The position numbers and the translations under genes are program-made. From assembly GCA_036380835.1 (NCBI GenBank), contig DASVDZ010000004.1:9844-73843 (forward strand): DNA of 64,000 nucleotides. Reading direction: 5' to 3'. This DNA is from DASQJL01 sp036380835. GTDB lineage: Bacteria > Eisenbacteria > RBG-16-71-46 > SZUA-252. Of this stretch, positions 1 to 10,000 are shown piece after piece (position 1 is the stretch's first letter; each line of letters opens with the position of its first letter). The notes beneath the pieces were generated by a model. The model was not told the DNA's origin and did no database searches. It was given only the letters and a program-made list of their open reading frames with translations.

Positions 1-533
1 TACGTGACCGATCGCGCGAGCGTGAACCCGGTCGCGGGATCGAAGTTCAGGAAGTGGAGCGTCGAGTCGCTCGCGGCGACGAGCCCGGGCCCCGCCGCCG
101 CCGCGGCTCCGAGCGCGACGGCGCCCAGGCCGTCGATCGAGGAGAGGGCCGTGGCCGCGGCCGGATCGGTCGCGTCGAGCGCGAGCACGCCCCGGGTGCC
201 GGCGAAGAGGAAGACGTTCGCCCCCGATCCCGCGACGCCGCGGATCGTCCCCGCGGTCCGGAACGTTCCGAGCCGCGCCACCGAGGAGGGGGAGGCGTTC
301 GTGGCGAGGAATTCGACCCCGGATCCCGTGGGCACCGCGGTCACGCCGGTGCCCGGAGCGATCGCGGGGAGCGGGACGGCCGGCCCGTACGTGGCGGCGA
401 CCGCCGAGGGGATCCCGCGGACCGCCACGACCTCGGGCGCGGATCGCGCCGTCGCCGGCAGCCCCGCCAGGAGGCAGCCCGCCATGGCGATTCGCGAGAA
501 GGCGCGCCACCGTCCGTGCGTGCTAGGGATCAT
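1..533 (-). CDS. secreted protein of unknown function, 5' part only
   Basis: The frame enters from beyond the left edge; only the first 177 codons are visible. The ATG at 533 opens a typical Sec signal peptide: charged N-region (HGRWRAFSR), hydrophobic core (AMAGCLLAGLPA), likely cut after ARSA. The rest is rich in Gly, Ala, Val and Thr and contains repeated short strands of the type VFLFAGTRGVLALD and LVAASDSTLHFLN, which resembles beta-propeller (LVIVD-like) secreted proteins. I do not recognise a specific family. The gene is divergent from the DedA gene and has its own promoter-like hexamers directly upstream. A long plus-strand frame over the same bases is low-complexity Ala/Arg/Pro and was rejected in favour of this one because of the signal peptide. 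Confidence 0.65.
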   Translation of the reverse strand, partial: MIPSTHGRWRAFSRIAMAGCLLAGLPATARSAPEVVAVRGIPSAVAATYGPAVPLPAIAPGTGVTAVPTGSGVEFLATNASPSSVARLGTFRTAGTIRGVAGSGANVFLFAGTRGVLALDATDPAAATALSSIDGLGAVALGAAAAAGPGLVAASDSTLHFLNFDPATGFTLARSVT

Positions 534-541
534 CCGTCACG

Positions 542-570
542 ACGCTAGCATGCGCCTCCCAACCCCTCAA
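542..570 (-). promoter_or_regulatory. promoter-like hexamers, short or absent leader
   Basis: On the minus strand TTGAGG (570-565), 17 bases, then TAGCGT (547-542). The ATG at 533 starts 8 bases after the -10-like element, so the transcript would have almost no leader. Confidence 0.45.
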
Positions 571-587
571 GAATGAACTCTTTCCGC

Positions 588-616
588 TTGTCGGGCCGCG
601 AGCCGTTGGCTAGGGT
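588..616 (+). promoter_or_regulatory. promoter-like hexamers before the DedA gene
   Basis: TTGTCG (588-593), exactly 17 bases, TAGGGT (611-616). The GTG start at 623 follows after six bases, where transcription would be expected to begin. No Shine-Dalgarno sequence precedes the start. Confidence 0.45.
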
Positions 617-622
617 TCCGCG

Positions 623-1276
623 GTGGCGTTCATCGAATCGATCCTCGCTCCCCTCTCCACCTTCATCCTCGCGACCATTTCCTCGTGGGGCTACGCCGGC
701 ATCGTCGCCTGCATGGCGATCGAGAGCGCGTGCATCCCGCTCCCGAGCGAGATCATCATGCCGTTCTCGGGCTATCTCGTCTCGACGGGCCGGTTCACGC
801 TCTGGGGCGTCACGCTGGCGGGCGCCGTGGGGAACGTGGTCGGCTCCTGGGCCGCCTACGGAGCGGGGGCGCGCGGCGGACGTCCGCTCGCGGAACGCCT
901 CGCGTCCTGGCGCGTCATCCGGATGGAGGAGTACGACCAGGCCGACCGGTGGCTCAAGCGCCACGGGCTCCAGGTCGCCTTCTGGACGCGGCTCCTCCCG
1001 ATCGTTCGAACGTTCGTCTCGTTTCCGGCGGGCGCGGCCCGCGTGCCGTTCTGGCGTTTCACGCTCTACACGCTCCTCGGCTCGCTCCCGTGGTCGTTCG
1101 CCCTCGCGCTGGTCGGCCGGGTCCTGGGCGAGCACTGGGAGCGGATCCGCACGTACTGGCGCGGATTCGACGTGATCGTCGTCGCCGCGCTCCTCGTGCT
1201 TTTCATCCTTTGGGCCCGTCACCACTTCCAACAAGGCGGCGCGCGGAAGCCACCGGCACCGGGCGCCGCGGATTGA
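623..1276 (+). CDS. DedA family inner-membrane protein
   Basis: A 217-residue integral membrane protein of the DedA (SNARE-associated/VTT) family, the usual length for the family. Family signatures are present: the acidic segment with E34 and E43 around IPLPSE, and the amphipathic segment FWTRLLPIVR (about 120-129) with the two conserved arginines and proline. Hydrophobic stretches lie near 22-50, 60-80, 118-135, 145-168 and 183-198. DedA proteins support membrane homeostasis and proton-motive force, and some relatives act as polyprenyl-phosphate or lipid flippases; which of these applies here cannot be told. GTG was chosen as start because it lies just before the first hydrophobic segment and fits the promoter position. 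Monocistronic, followed by two tRNAs. Confidence 0.9.
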   Translation: MAFIESILAPLSTFILATISSWGYAGIVACMAIESACIPLPSEIIMPFSGYLVSTGRFTLWGVTLAGAVGNVVGSWAAYGAGARGGRPLAERLASWRVIRMEEYDQADRWLKRHGLQVAFWTRLLPIVRTFVSFPAGAARVPFWRFTLYTLLGSLPWSFALALVGRVLGEHWERIRTYWRGFDVIVVAALLVLFILWARHHFQQGGARKPPAPGAAD

Positions 1277-1313
1277 CGACCCCTGGGGCCCGTGATAGTC
1301 TCGGCAACCCATT

Positions 1314-1387
1314 TGGGGGATCGTCCAGTGGTAGGACACGTGGCTCTGGACCACGGTACAGGGGTTCGAATCCTCTTCCCCCAGCCA
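1314..1387 (+). tRNA. tRNA-Gln (anticodon CTG)
   Basis: Full cloverleaf: acceptor TGGGGGA (1314-1320) pairs with TCCCCCA (1377-1383), then G73 and an encoded CCA. The anticodon loop is CTCTGGA between CGTGG and CCACG, giving CTG. The T-loop TTCGAAT sits in an AGGGG/CCTCT stem. Confidence 0.95.
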
Positions 1388-1425
1388 TTTCACATGACGC
1401 GAGACGCGGCCATGATGCCGGTTGT

Positions 1426-1500
1426 GGCGCTATCGTCTAGGGGTTAGGACGGGTGGTTCTCAGCCATCAAACCGGGGTTCGAATCCCCGTAGCGCTACCA
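1426..1500 (+). tRNA. tRNA-Glu (anticodon CTC)
   Basis: Acceptor GGCGCTA (1426-1432) pairs with TAGCGCT (1490-1496) with one G-T pair at the end, followed by A73 and encoded CCA. The anticodon loop TTCTCAG gives CTC. The T-arm is CGGGG-TTCGAAT-CCCCG. It lies 38 bases after tRNA-Gln, probably in one transcript. Its 3' end touches or overlaps the M16 peptidase reading frame. Confidence 0.95.
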
Positions 1501-4305
1501 ACCAACGCCTCGCGGCCGGGGCGCGCCGGTTCCGGGCGCGTTCGCGCCCGGCTCGCCGCGGCGTCCGCGCTGGTCGCGGGCCTCCTCGCCGGCTCCGCCC
1601 CGTCTTCCTCCGCCCAACCGCGCGAAACCACCCGCGCCGCCGTCCCCGGCGTGCCCGCCGGCGTCGAGCGACTCGACTCCCTCGCGGGCATCACGCAGTA
1701 TCGCCTCCGCTCGAACGGAATGACGATCCTCGTCGTCCCGAACCACGCCGCCCCCGTGATCACGTTCGAGGTGGTCTACCACGTCGGTTCCCGGAACGAG
1801 GCCCCGGGAAACACCGGATCGGCGCACCTCCTCGAGCACATGCTCTTCAACAAGAGCACGAAGAACTTCGGGAAGGCGAACGGCAAGAAGACGTTCCAGC
1901 AGGTGCTCTACGAGGCGGGGGCCGACTTCGCCTCGTCCAACATGACGACCTGGAACGACCGGATGACCGGCTACTCCACGCTTCCCTCGGACAAGCTCGA
2001 GCTGGCGATGAAGATCGAGGCCGACCGCCTCGGGCGCGCGCTGATCCTCGACTCGGAGCGCCAGCCCGAGATGTCGGTCGTTCGAAACGAGTACGAGATC
2101 GGCGAGAACAGCGCGTACAACGCGCTCGACAAGGCGGTGATCGGCGAGACGATCGTGGCCCACCCCTACCACTGGGACACGATCGGGTACCGCTCCGACA
2201 TCGAGGGGGTCACGACCGAGAAGCTGCGCGAGCACTACGAGGACTTCTTCCATCCCGACAACGCCGAGGCGATCCTGGTCGGCGACTTCGACGTCGCGCG
2301 GGCGCTCCGGATCTTCGATCGCGAGTTCGGCGGATTCGCGAGGGCCGCCAAGCCGATCCCGAAGGTGATCACCGTCGAGCCGCCGCAGGAGGGCGAGCGG
2401 CGCGTGATCGTGAGGCGCCCCGGCAAGATCGGCGTCGTCGAGATCGCCTTCATGCGCCCCGGCGCGCTCGATCCCGACTACGTGCCGCTCGACGTGCTGA
2501 CGACGATCCTCTCGACCGGCGTGAACTCCCGGCTCCACCAGGCCCTGGTCGAGACGGGCCTCGCGTCCGACGTGAGCGCCTGGAACTTCCAGTTCCGCGA
2601 TCCGTATCCGATCGTGGCGCAGGCCACCGTCGCGCCCGGCAAGACACACGAACAGGTCGAGTCGGCGATGAAGGCGGCCCTCTACCGGATCGGCCATGAC
2701 GGCGTTTCGCCCGCCGAGCTGAACCGCGCGAAGAGCCAGCTCGAGGTTTCCGTGATCCGCGGGCGCGACGGCACCTACCAGCTCGCGTCGGCGCTCGGCG
2801 AGGCCGTCGCCTCCGCCGACTGGAAGTGGTTCGTCGGCTACGTCGACTCCGTCCGCGCGGTCACCGCCGACGACGTGAAGCGCGTGGCGGCCAAGTACCT
2901 CGTGCCCGACCACGCGGACGTGGGATGGTTCGAGCCCCTCTCGAACGAGCCCCCCGCGGCCGCCCGGAAGCCCTCGGCCCCCAAGGCGAAGGCGCACGGC
3001 GCCGGCGGCGCCTCGGACGAGGCGGCGCCGTCGGGGTTCGCGGCGCGCACGCTCCACCGCGTTCTCCCGAACGGACTGACGCTCGACGTGATCGCGAACC
3101 ACGCCGTGCCGACCGTAGCGATCCAGGGGACGGTGTTCGCCGGACGGATGTACGGATCGCCGGCCAAGCCGGCGGTGGCGGAGCTGACGGCGGAAATGCT
3201 CAACCGCGGCACCACGACGCGCGACAAGCGGGCCATCGCCGCCGCGCTCGACGGCGTCGGCGCGGAGCTCGGGATCGGCGCCGACCTGAACGACGGCACC
3301 GTCACCGGCTCCGGGCTCTCGCGGGACCTGCGGCTCCTTCTCACCACCCTCGCCGAAGAGGTCGCGCACCCCGCCTTTCCCGACTCCGAGCTGGTGAAGG
3401 CGAAGGCCGAGATGAAGGCCAACGTGCTCCGCGGGGCCGACAACACGCGCCAGCGCGCGTGGGACCGGCTCCTCCGAATGGTCTATCCCGAGGGCCACCC
3501 CTTCCGCGCGCCCACGACCGAGGCCCTGCTCGCGAGCATCGAACGGACCACGACGTCCGATCTGCGCGCCTTCCATCGCGAACGCTGGGTCGGTTCGAGC
3601 ATGATCCTCGCGATCGTGGGCGACGTCGATCCGGAGGCGACCGCCGCCCTGGTCGACTCCCTCTTCGCCTCGATTCCGCGCGGCGAGCGGCCCCGGCCCG
3701 ACGTGGCCGTCACCGCCCCCGACGCGGCGGAGCGCGTCGTGGAGACGATGCCCGGCAAGGCCAACGTCGATTTCGTCTACGGCGAGGCGAGCGGGCTCAA
3801 GCGGAACGATCCCGACTACGAGGCCGCGCTGGTCGCCAACGCCGCCCTCGGACAGAGCGGCATGACCTCGAGGATCGGCGTGCGCGTCCGCGACACCGAG
3901 GGCCTCTCGTACAGCCTCTTCTCCCGATTCCTCTGGAGCGACTTCGTGGACGGGGTCTGGCTCGTCGACGTGGCGGTGGCGCCGCAGAACGTGGCCAAGG
4001 CGGTCCGATCGACGAAGGACGAGATCGACCGCTACGTCCGGGAGGGGATCACCGACGAGGAGGTCTCGGTCCAGAAGGAGTTCTTCGCCGGGAACTACGT
4101 CGTCCGCCTCGGCACCAACGCCGGGGTCGCCGCCTCGCTCACGTACGCCGAGAAGTTCGGCTTCGGCCCTTCGTACCTGGACGACTACCCAGAGCGGATC
4201 CGCGCGGTCACGAAGGCTGAGGTGAACGAGGCGATCCGAAAGCACCTCCGGCCCGCCGCGATGCACCTCGTGATCGCGGGCGACGTCCCCTCGGTCCCGC
4301 AGTAG
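1453..4305 (+). CDS. secreted M16 family zinc peptidase (two-domain, insulinase type)
   Basis: Two fused M16 domains of about 430 residues each, as in processing-peptidase-like proteins. Numbered from the GTG at 1453, the first half carries the inverted zinc motif HLLEH (H125, E128, H129) and the downstream acidic NEYEIGEN segment. The second half has the M16 fold (VANAALGQSGMTSRIG, LSYSLFSR) but no HxxEH and should be structural. A Sec signal peptide core (LAAASALVAGLLAG) with cleavage near SSA-QP shows that it is exported. The start is unresolved: between the tRNA-Glu end (1500) and the signal core there is no ATG, GTG or TTG in frame; the only upstream candidate is the GTG at 1453, inside the tRNA anticodon arm. 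It ends 19 bases from a convergent glycosyltransferase gene. Confidence 0.88.
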   Translation: MVLSHQTGVRIPVALPTNASRPGRAGSGRVRARLAAASALVAGLLAGSAPSSSAQPRETTRAAVPGVPAGVERLDSLAGITQYRLRSNGMTILVVPNHAAPVITFEVVYHVGSRNEAPGNTGSAHLLEHMLFNKSTKNFGKANGKKTFQQVLYEAGADFASSNMTTWNDRMTGYSTLPSDKLELAMKIEADRLGRALILDSERQPEMSVVRNEYEIGENSAYNALDKAVIGETIVAHPYHWDTIGYRSDIEGVTTEKLREHYEDFFHPDNAEAILVGDFDVARALRIFDREFGGFARAAKPIPKVITVEPPQEGERRVIVRRPGKIGVVEIAFMRPGALDPDYVPLDVLTTILSTGVNSRLHQALVETGLASDVSAWNFQFRDPYPIVAQATVAPGKTHEQVESAMKAALYRIGHDGVSPAELNRAKSQLEVSVIRGRDGTYQLASALGEAVASADWKWFVGYVDSVRAVTADDVKRVAAKYLVPDHADVGWFEPLSNEPPAAARKPSAPKAKAHGAGGASDEAAPSGFAARTLHRVLPNGLTLDVIANHAVPTVAIQGTVFAGRMYGSPAKPAVAELTAEMLNRGTTTRDKRAIAAALDGVGAELGIGADLNDGTVTGSGLSRDLRLLLTTLAEEVAHPAFPDSELVKAKAEMKANVLRGADNTRQRAWDRLLRMVYPEGHPFRAPTTEALLASIERTTTSDLRAFHRERWVGSSMILAIVGDVDPEATAALVDSLFASIPRGERPRPDVAVTAPDAAERVVETMPGKANVDFVYGEASGLKRNDPDYEAALVANAALGQSGMTSRIGVRVRDTEGLSYSLFSRFLWSDFVDGVWLVDVAVAPQNVAKAVRSTKDEIDRYVREGITDEEVSVQKEFFAGNYVVRLGTNAGVAASLTYAEKFGFGPSYLDDYPERIRAVTKAEVNEAIRKHLRPAAMHLVIAGDVPSVPQ

Positions 4306-4324
4306 CGCGGCGCGGGGCGGACGC

Positions 4325-5515
4325 TCAGACCGCCGAGGGCTCCTCGACGCGGCCGAGCATCCGACGCTCCACCGCCCACGGCTCCCCGTCCCGCTCCTCG
4401 AACGCGCGCCAGGCCAAGGTCAGCGCGGATTCCATCCGCTCCCGGTACCGGGCCCTCGCGAACCGTTCCGCATGCCGGCGCAGCGCGTGGGGATCGAACG
4501 CGCGGGCGTCCAGCGCCTCGACCGCGCGGCCGAGCCCCTCCTCGCTCGGGTCGTCGTAGAGGACGCCCGTCTCGGGCGCCACGACCTCCGCGGCGCCGCC
4601 CTTCGCGAGCGCGACCGCGGGGCGCCCGCACGCCATCGCCTCGAGCGGGGCGATCCCGAAGTCCTCCTCGTGCGCCTGGATCAGCGCGCGGGATCCGCGA
4701 TACGCGTCGCGCAACGCCTCGGCCCCGAGCCATCCGTCGAAGCGCACGGTCGGCCCGGCGATCGACCGAAGGCGCGCGTGATCGGGCCCGGTGCCCACGA
4801 TCCGAAGCGGCCGACCGAGCCGGTTCATCACGCGGATCGTCCGCTCGACGCCCTTGTAGGGCACGAGCGCCGAGACGACCAGGTAAGGCGCGTCGGCCGG
4901 GAGGGTCGCGCCCCCCGGGGTGAAGAACTCGGTGTCGACGGGCGGGTGGACGACCATCGCCGGGCGGCGATAGTGCTTGGCGATCCGGTCGCGCACGTGG
5001 CGCGAGTCGGCGACGAAGAGGTCGACGCGGTCCGCGCTCACTCGATCCCAGAGCCGGAACCGGTGCGCGACGAAGGGCGCCCCGAGGCGCGCCACGGTAC
5101 CGCTCCGCCCCGGCCCGAAGTAGTCGGGATAGAGGTCCCAGAAGTACCGGACCGGCGTGAAGCAGTAGCAGACGTGGAGCGCGTCGGCCCGCGTGACGGC
5201 TCCCTTCGCCGCGCAGTGGCTCAGCGAGACGACGAGGTCGTACGCGCTCAGGTCGAACGATTCGATCGCGAGCGGGTAGAGCGGAACGAAGAGGCGGTAG
5301 CGGCTCCGGCCGAACGGGAGCCGCGCGATCCACGACTCGACGATGCGGCGCTCCTCGATCACGCGGGAAACCGAGCCGCGCCGGTGGACCAGGGTGTAGA
5401 GGTCGGCCGCCGGGAAGAGCTCGCAGAGTGACTCGAGGCACTTCTCGCCGCCGCGCATCCCGGTGAGCCAGTCGTGGACCAGCGCCACGCGGAGCGAGGA
5501 GAGGGGACGGGACAC
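4325..5515 (-). CDS. GT4 family glycosyltransferase
   Basis: A 396-residue GT-B fold retaining glycosyltransferase (group 1, GT4). The N-terminal acceptor domain begins VALVHDWLTGMRGGEK, the signature of mannosyltransferase-like GT4 enzymes (WbaZ-type). The C-terminal nucleotide-sugar domain has the EX7E motif (EDFGIAPLE) followed by AMACGRPAVAL and the ETGVLYDD loop. Cytoplasmic, probably adding a hexose to a surface polysaccharide or O-antigen; the sugar donor is not decidable from sequence. GTG start, seven bases after the gltX stop, so cotranscribed with gltX. No other polysaccharide genes are nearby. Confidence 0.88.
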   Translation of the reverse strand: MSRPLSSLRVALVHDWLTGMRGGEKCLESLCELFPAADLYTLVHRRGSVSRVIEERRIVESWIARLPFGRSRYRLFVPLYPLAIESFDLSAYDLVVSLSHCAAKGAVTRADALHVCYCFTPVRYFWDLYPDYFGPGRSGTVARLGAPFVAHRFRLWDRVSADRVDLFVADSRHVRDRIAKHYRRPAMVVHPPVDTEFFTPGGATLPADAPYLVVSALVPYKGVERTIRVMNRLGRPLRIVGTGPDHARLRSIAGPTVRFDGWLGAEALRDAYRGSRALIQAHEEDFGIAPLEAMACGRPAVALAKGGAAEVVAPETGVLYDDPSEEGLGRAVEALDARAFDPHALRRHAERFARARYRERMESALTLAWRAFEERDGEPWAVERRMLGRVEEPSAV

Positions 5516-5522
5516 GCCGGGC

Positions 5523-7004
5523 CTACGAGGCGGGAGCCGTCGCGGCCGCCCGAAGCCGCGTCGCGGCGTCCCGTAGCCGCGCGACCGTCCGCTCGCGACC
5601 GAGGAGGAGGATCACGTCGAAGATCCCGGGGGTCACCTTCTTCCCGGTGAGCGCGATCCGCGCCGGCATGATGATCTCGCCGGCCTTCACGCCCTCCTCC
5701 GCGGCGAGCCCGCGGGCCGCCCGCTCGATCGGGTCGTGCTCGAACGGCTCGACCGACTGGAGCCGGTCGGCCAGCTTCTCCAAGTGCGCCGGCGCGAGCG
5801 TCTTCGCGAGGAGATCGGCCCAGGGGCCGGGCTCGGGGTCCACGCGGTCGACGAAGAGCCACGCCGCGTAATCGAGGAAGTGCTCGGGACGCTTCATCCG
5901 GTCGCCGACCGCCTCGACCGCGCGCGCGAGGAGCGCCCGATCGCCGAGCGCGCTCTCGGGAATCGCTCCCGTTCCGCGAAGGTGCGCGACCACCCGGTCC
6001 ACCCGAGCCTCGACCGGGAGCGAGCGGAAGTACTCGCCGTTCATCCACTCCAGCTTCTCGGTGTTGAAGATCGCCGGATTGTGCGAGATCCGGTCGAGCG
6101 AGAAGACCTTCGCCAGCTCGTCGAGGGTGAAGATCTCCCGCTCCCCGTCGTAGGCCCAGCCGAGGAGCGCCAGGAAGTTCACCATCGCCTCCGGCAGGAA
6201 CCCGGCGTCCCGGTACTCGGTCACCGACGTGGCCCCGTGACGCTTCGAGAGGCGCGTCCCGTCGGGCCCCAGGATCATCGGAACGTGCGCGAACACGGGA
6301 GGCGCGAGCCCGAGCGCGTCGTAGAGGCGGATCTGCCGGGGCGTGTTCGAGATGTGGTCGTCGCCGCGGATGACGTGGCTGATCCTCATCGCCGCGTCGT
6401 CCACCACCGCGGCGAAGTTGTAGGTCGGGTGCCGGTCCGTGCGGAGGATGACCAGATCGTCGAGGGTCGCGTTCTGGAAGGAGACCTCGCCGCGGACCCC
6501 GTCCTCCCAGGACGTGGCGCCCTCCGGCATGAGGAAGCGAAACGCGTGCGGCTCCCCCTTCGCCGCCCGGGCGTCCGACGTCTCGCGGGGGAGCCTGAGG
6601 CACGTGCGGTCGTACTTGGGCGGCTCGCCGCGCGAGAGCGCCGCCTCGCGCCGCCGCTTGAGATCCTCGGGGTCGCAGAAGCAGCGGTACGCCTTCCCCT
6701 GCGCGAAGAGGCGTTCCGCGGCGGCGGCGTATCCGGCGAGGCGCTCGCTCTGGAAGTAGGGCCCGTACGGGCCGCCGACGTCGGGGCCCTCGTCCCAGTG
6801 GAGTCCGAGCCAGCGCATCCCCTCGAAGATGGCCCCCACCGCTTCCGTCGTCGATCGCTCCCGGTCGGTGTCCTCGATCCGGAGCAGGAAGACCCCTCCG
6901 TGACGGCGGGCGAAGAGGTAGTTGAAGAGCGCGGTGCGCGCCCCTCCCACGTGGAGGTAGCCGGTCGGGCTCGGCGCGAAGCGCACGCGGATCGGATCGG
7001 TCAT
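5523..7004 (-). CDS. gltX: glutamyl-tRNA synthetase
   Basis: Class I aminoacyl-tRNA synthetase charging tRNA-Glu. The HIGH-type motif is in FAPSPTGYLHVGGARTAL near residues 9-26, and the KMSKS-type motif appears as LSKRHG near 250. The zinc-region cysteines of the family are largely reduced here (CFCDPEDLK only). The 493-residue length is normal. ATG start with GAGGAG seven bases upstream. It lies 32 bases downstream of the C25 peptidase gene and upstream of the glycosyltransferase. Whether it is discriminating or charges tRNA-Gln as well (with GatCAB) cannot be decided, but a separate tRNA-Gln is encoded nearby. Confidence 0.96.
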   Translation of the reverse strand: MTDPIRVRFAPSPTGYLHVGGARTALFNYLFARRHGGVFLLRIEDTDRERSTTEAVGAIFEGMRWLGLHWDEGPDVGGPYGPYFQSERLAGYAAAAERLFAQGKAYRCFCDPEDLKRRREAALSRGEPPKYDRTCLRLPRETSDARAAKGEPHAFRFLMPEGATSWEDGVRGEVSFQNATLDDLVILRTDRHPTYNFAAVVDDAAMRISHVIRGDDHISNTPRQIRLYDALGLAPPVFAHVPMILGPDGTRLSKRHGATSVTEYRDAGFLPEAMVNFLALLGWAYDGEREIFTLDELAKVFSLDRISHNPAIFNTEKLEWMNGEYFRSLPVEARVDRVVAHLRGTGAIPESALGDRALLARAVEAVGDRMKRPEHFLDYAAWLFVDRVDPEPGPWADLLAKTLAPAHLEKLADRLQSVEPFEHDPIERAARGLAAEEGVKAGEIIMPARIALTGKKVTPGIFDVILLLGRERTVARLRDAATRLRAAATAPAS

Positions 7005-7036
7005 CCCATCTCCTCGGATCGCGGGGTTCGGGAGGG

Positions 7037-10000
7037 TCAGCGAAGGAGCGCCATCTTCCGCGTCAAGGCCGCCGCGCCGATCTCGGCGTGGCAGACGTAG
7101 ACGCCGGAGGCGACCGACTCGCCTGAGTCGCCGCGCCCGTCCCAGAGCGCCTCATGATAGCCGGGATCGTACCGGCGCGAAACCAGCGTCCGCACGAGGC
7201 GCCCGTTCACGCCGTAGATGCGCAGGATCACCGTGGTGGGCGCCGGCCCGGGCACCGTGAATCCGATCGCGGTCACGGGATTGAAGGGATTCGGGTGGTT
7301 CTGCGCGAGCGAGGCGCGCGCGGGGGGCGCCGTCTCGGGCGTCGGCGGAACGGGCGGCGGCTCGGCCGACGTGAGGATCGGGTAGGTCGCGAGGCCGGTG
7401 TGGCGGTTGTCGTGACGGAACATCGGCCACGCCATCCCCGTGGATTGGAAGACGCCGGGATATCGCCATGCGTGGACCTGGCCGTCCCACCCCGCGACGG
7501 CGATGTCGGTCGCGCCGTCCTGGTCGAGATCCCAGACGGCGGGCGTGCCCCGGACCTCCCCGCCGATCTCGATCGGGAACCCGCTCACCGGCGTGCCGTC
7601 GAAGTGGAACGCGTAGAGGCGACGGTCGTCCGCCCCGATCAGGACCTCGAGCGATCCGTCGCCGTCCAGATCGGCGACGGCGGGGCTCGCCTCCGTCGGC
7701 CCGCCGAGCGTCACGCCGGTCCAGCCCGGCAGGATCGCGCCCGAGGGGTCGTACGCGACGAGATGGCCGTCGACGCCGCAGATCACCACGTCGAGGCTCG
7801 GGTCGCCGAGGTGTCGTCGCAAGGGCGCCAAGGCGGGCGAGTTGACGCGCCCGTTCCCGGGCGCGAGCGCCAGCGGCCGGGGCCATCCCGGGGCGCGCTG
7901 GCCCGCCGCGGTGATCACGTAGACGCTGTCGTTCGCACAGCCGACCGCCACCTCGAGGCCCCCGCCGGGAACGACGTCCCCGATCGCGGGCGACGCGCTC
8001 ATCGTCCCGTTCGCCGTGAAGGGCCAGCCGGCGATCGGCCCGCTCGGATGGATCGCGTAGAGCCGCCCGGCCGACGTGCCGAAGACGATCTCCTGGGCGC
8101 CGTCGCCGTCCAAATCGGCGATCGCGGGAGACGAGATGACGCTGCCGGCCGGGGTGAAGAGGACGCCGTTCGTGGCGGGGTTCGCGTCGCCGTCTCGGAT
8201 CTCGGTTCCGTCCGCGTGCCACCCGTAGAGGAGGCTCGTGTTCGATCCGACGACCACGTCGGGAGCCCCGTCGCCGTCCACGTCGCCGATCGCCGGACAG
8301 GACCAGAACGGCGCGCCCCCTTTCCGGGGCCATCCGGCCATCACCGCGCCGTTCGCGTGGAAGACGCATACGAGCGAGTCGTCCCAGGAGGCCGCCACGA
8401 TCTCCGGCGTCCCGTCGCCGTCCAGATCGGCGGCTGCCGGAGACGACGGGATGTGGTGGAGCAGGGTCGAGAAGACCCCGGTCGACACGGGATTCGAGTC
8501 CCCGTCGATCCAGTCGGAGCCGTCGAATCGGAAGGCGTAGAGATAGTCGGCGCCGACGAGGAGCTCGGGGCGGCCGTCGCCGTTCAAGTCGGCGAGGCAG
8601 AGGGACGAGGAGGTCGCGACCCCGGTCGAGGCCGGGAAGCCGGCGAGCGACGGCGGCGTCGTGCTGGCGAGCAGGAAGGGAGAGGGCGCGCTCCGGTTCC
8701 CGCTCGAGTCGACGGCGATGACGGCGTAGTGATAGCGGGCGAGCGGGAGGAGCCCCGGGTCCTCGAAGGACGGGATCCGCCGCGTCGGCAATGGGGTGAC
8801 CGCGACGACCGTTCCGGTCGTGTCCTCCCCGGCGCGGAGCACGAGATAACCGAGCAGATCGCTCGCCGCGACTCCGTTCCAGGCGGTCGTGATCCGGTCG
8901 ATCGAGGAGCCGATCACGCGGAGCCCGGCCGGCGCCGGAGGCGCCTGGCGCTCGATCGGGAAGGTCCACGCGTGCCCGCGCGCGTCGGTCACGACGAGGT
9001 CGAAGAGGCGCCCCGCGGGAACCGAGACGCAATGGAACGCGAGGAGGCTCGTGGTCCGCGTCGTCCCGGGCGGGAGGTCGGACAGGATCCCGGTCGAGTC
9101 GACGATCGTGATCCCCGGCGCCGGGTTCCGCGCCACGATGCCCGCGCCCACCGCGCGTCCGTCCCCCTCGTTCCCGACGGTCCACGCCATCGTGAAATCG
9201 TCGCCGGAGCCGAGCACGCCGTCGTTCCCGTCGGTGTAGAACGCCCGCGTGAGGAGAAGGGACGGCGCGACCACCGCGAGATCGACGACCGAGGTGTCGG
9301 CGCGAACGCCGTCGCTCACCGCGAGGCGGAGCCGCTCGACGCGCGCAACGTTGGGGAGCGCCAGCGCGCGCACGCGGAGCGAATCGGGAATCGCCGTCGC
9401 GGCGCCGGGAGCGAGCGCGGCGATCACCGCTTCGGGCTGATCCACCGCGATGCCCGGCGTCAGCGGCGAAACGGTAACCGTGACTTGGCCGGCGCTCGAC
9501 GTCCCGCCCTGGTTCTTCACCGTCCCCGCGATCGCGAACGACTCCCCCGCGCCCACGAGGCCGTCGCCGTCGCCGGCGACCGCGTCGTTCGCCGCGGCGT
9601 CGACCACGTCGAAGTGAGCCGGAGCCGCGGCGGTGACCGCGAGCGTGTCGAGGAACGGGATGGCGTCCCGCCGCGAGACGGCGAGCGAGAAGGGCCCCGT
9701 CGAGCCCGGATGGAACGGAACCACCGCCTCCCCCACCGCGTCGGTGAAGACCGCCTGGTAGTCCTCGCCCTCCTTCCAGGCGACGACCAGCGCCGACTCC
9801 GCAGGCGCCCCGTGCGCGGAAACGCCGACGAGGAAGCCGCCCCCGTCGAGCGGCACGGACGCCGGGCGCGTCACGAGGAGCGTGTCCGGGGGGCAGCGAT
9901 ACATCGGAAGGCTCGGCACGCCGAGCAGGATCGTCTCGAAGTAGCCCCAGCGTTCCTGGGTCTCGCTCCGCGCGTTCGGCAGGAGCGCGGCGCGCGCGTC

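Noticed and set aside
4..576. Plus-strand open frame over the left edge
   Set aside because: Ala/Arg/Pro-rich low-complexity translation; the minus strand carries a start, signal peptide and promoter-like elements over the same bases.
1314..1500. tRNA pair as an integration site of a mobile element
   Set aside because: No integrase, no duplicated tRNA 3' end and no mobile-element genes in the neighbouring 15 kb.
1495..4266. Long minus-strand open frame opposite the M16 peptidase
   Set aside because: Typical shadow frame of a GC-rich gene: Arg/Gly/Asp repeats and no domain; the plus strand has zinc motifs and M16 domains.
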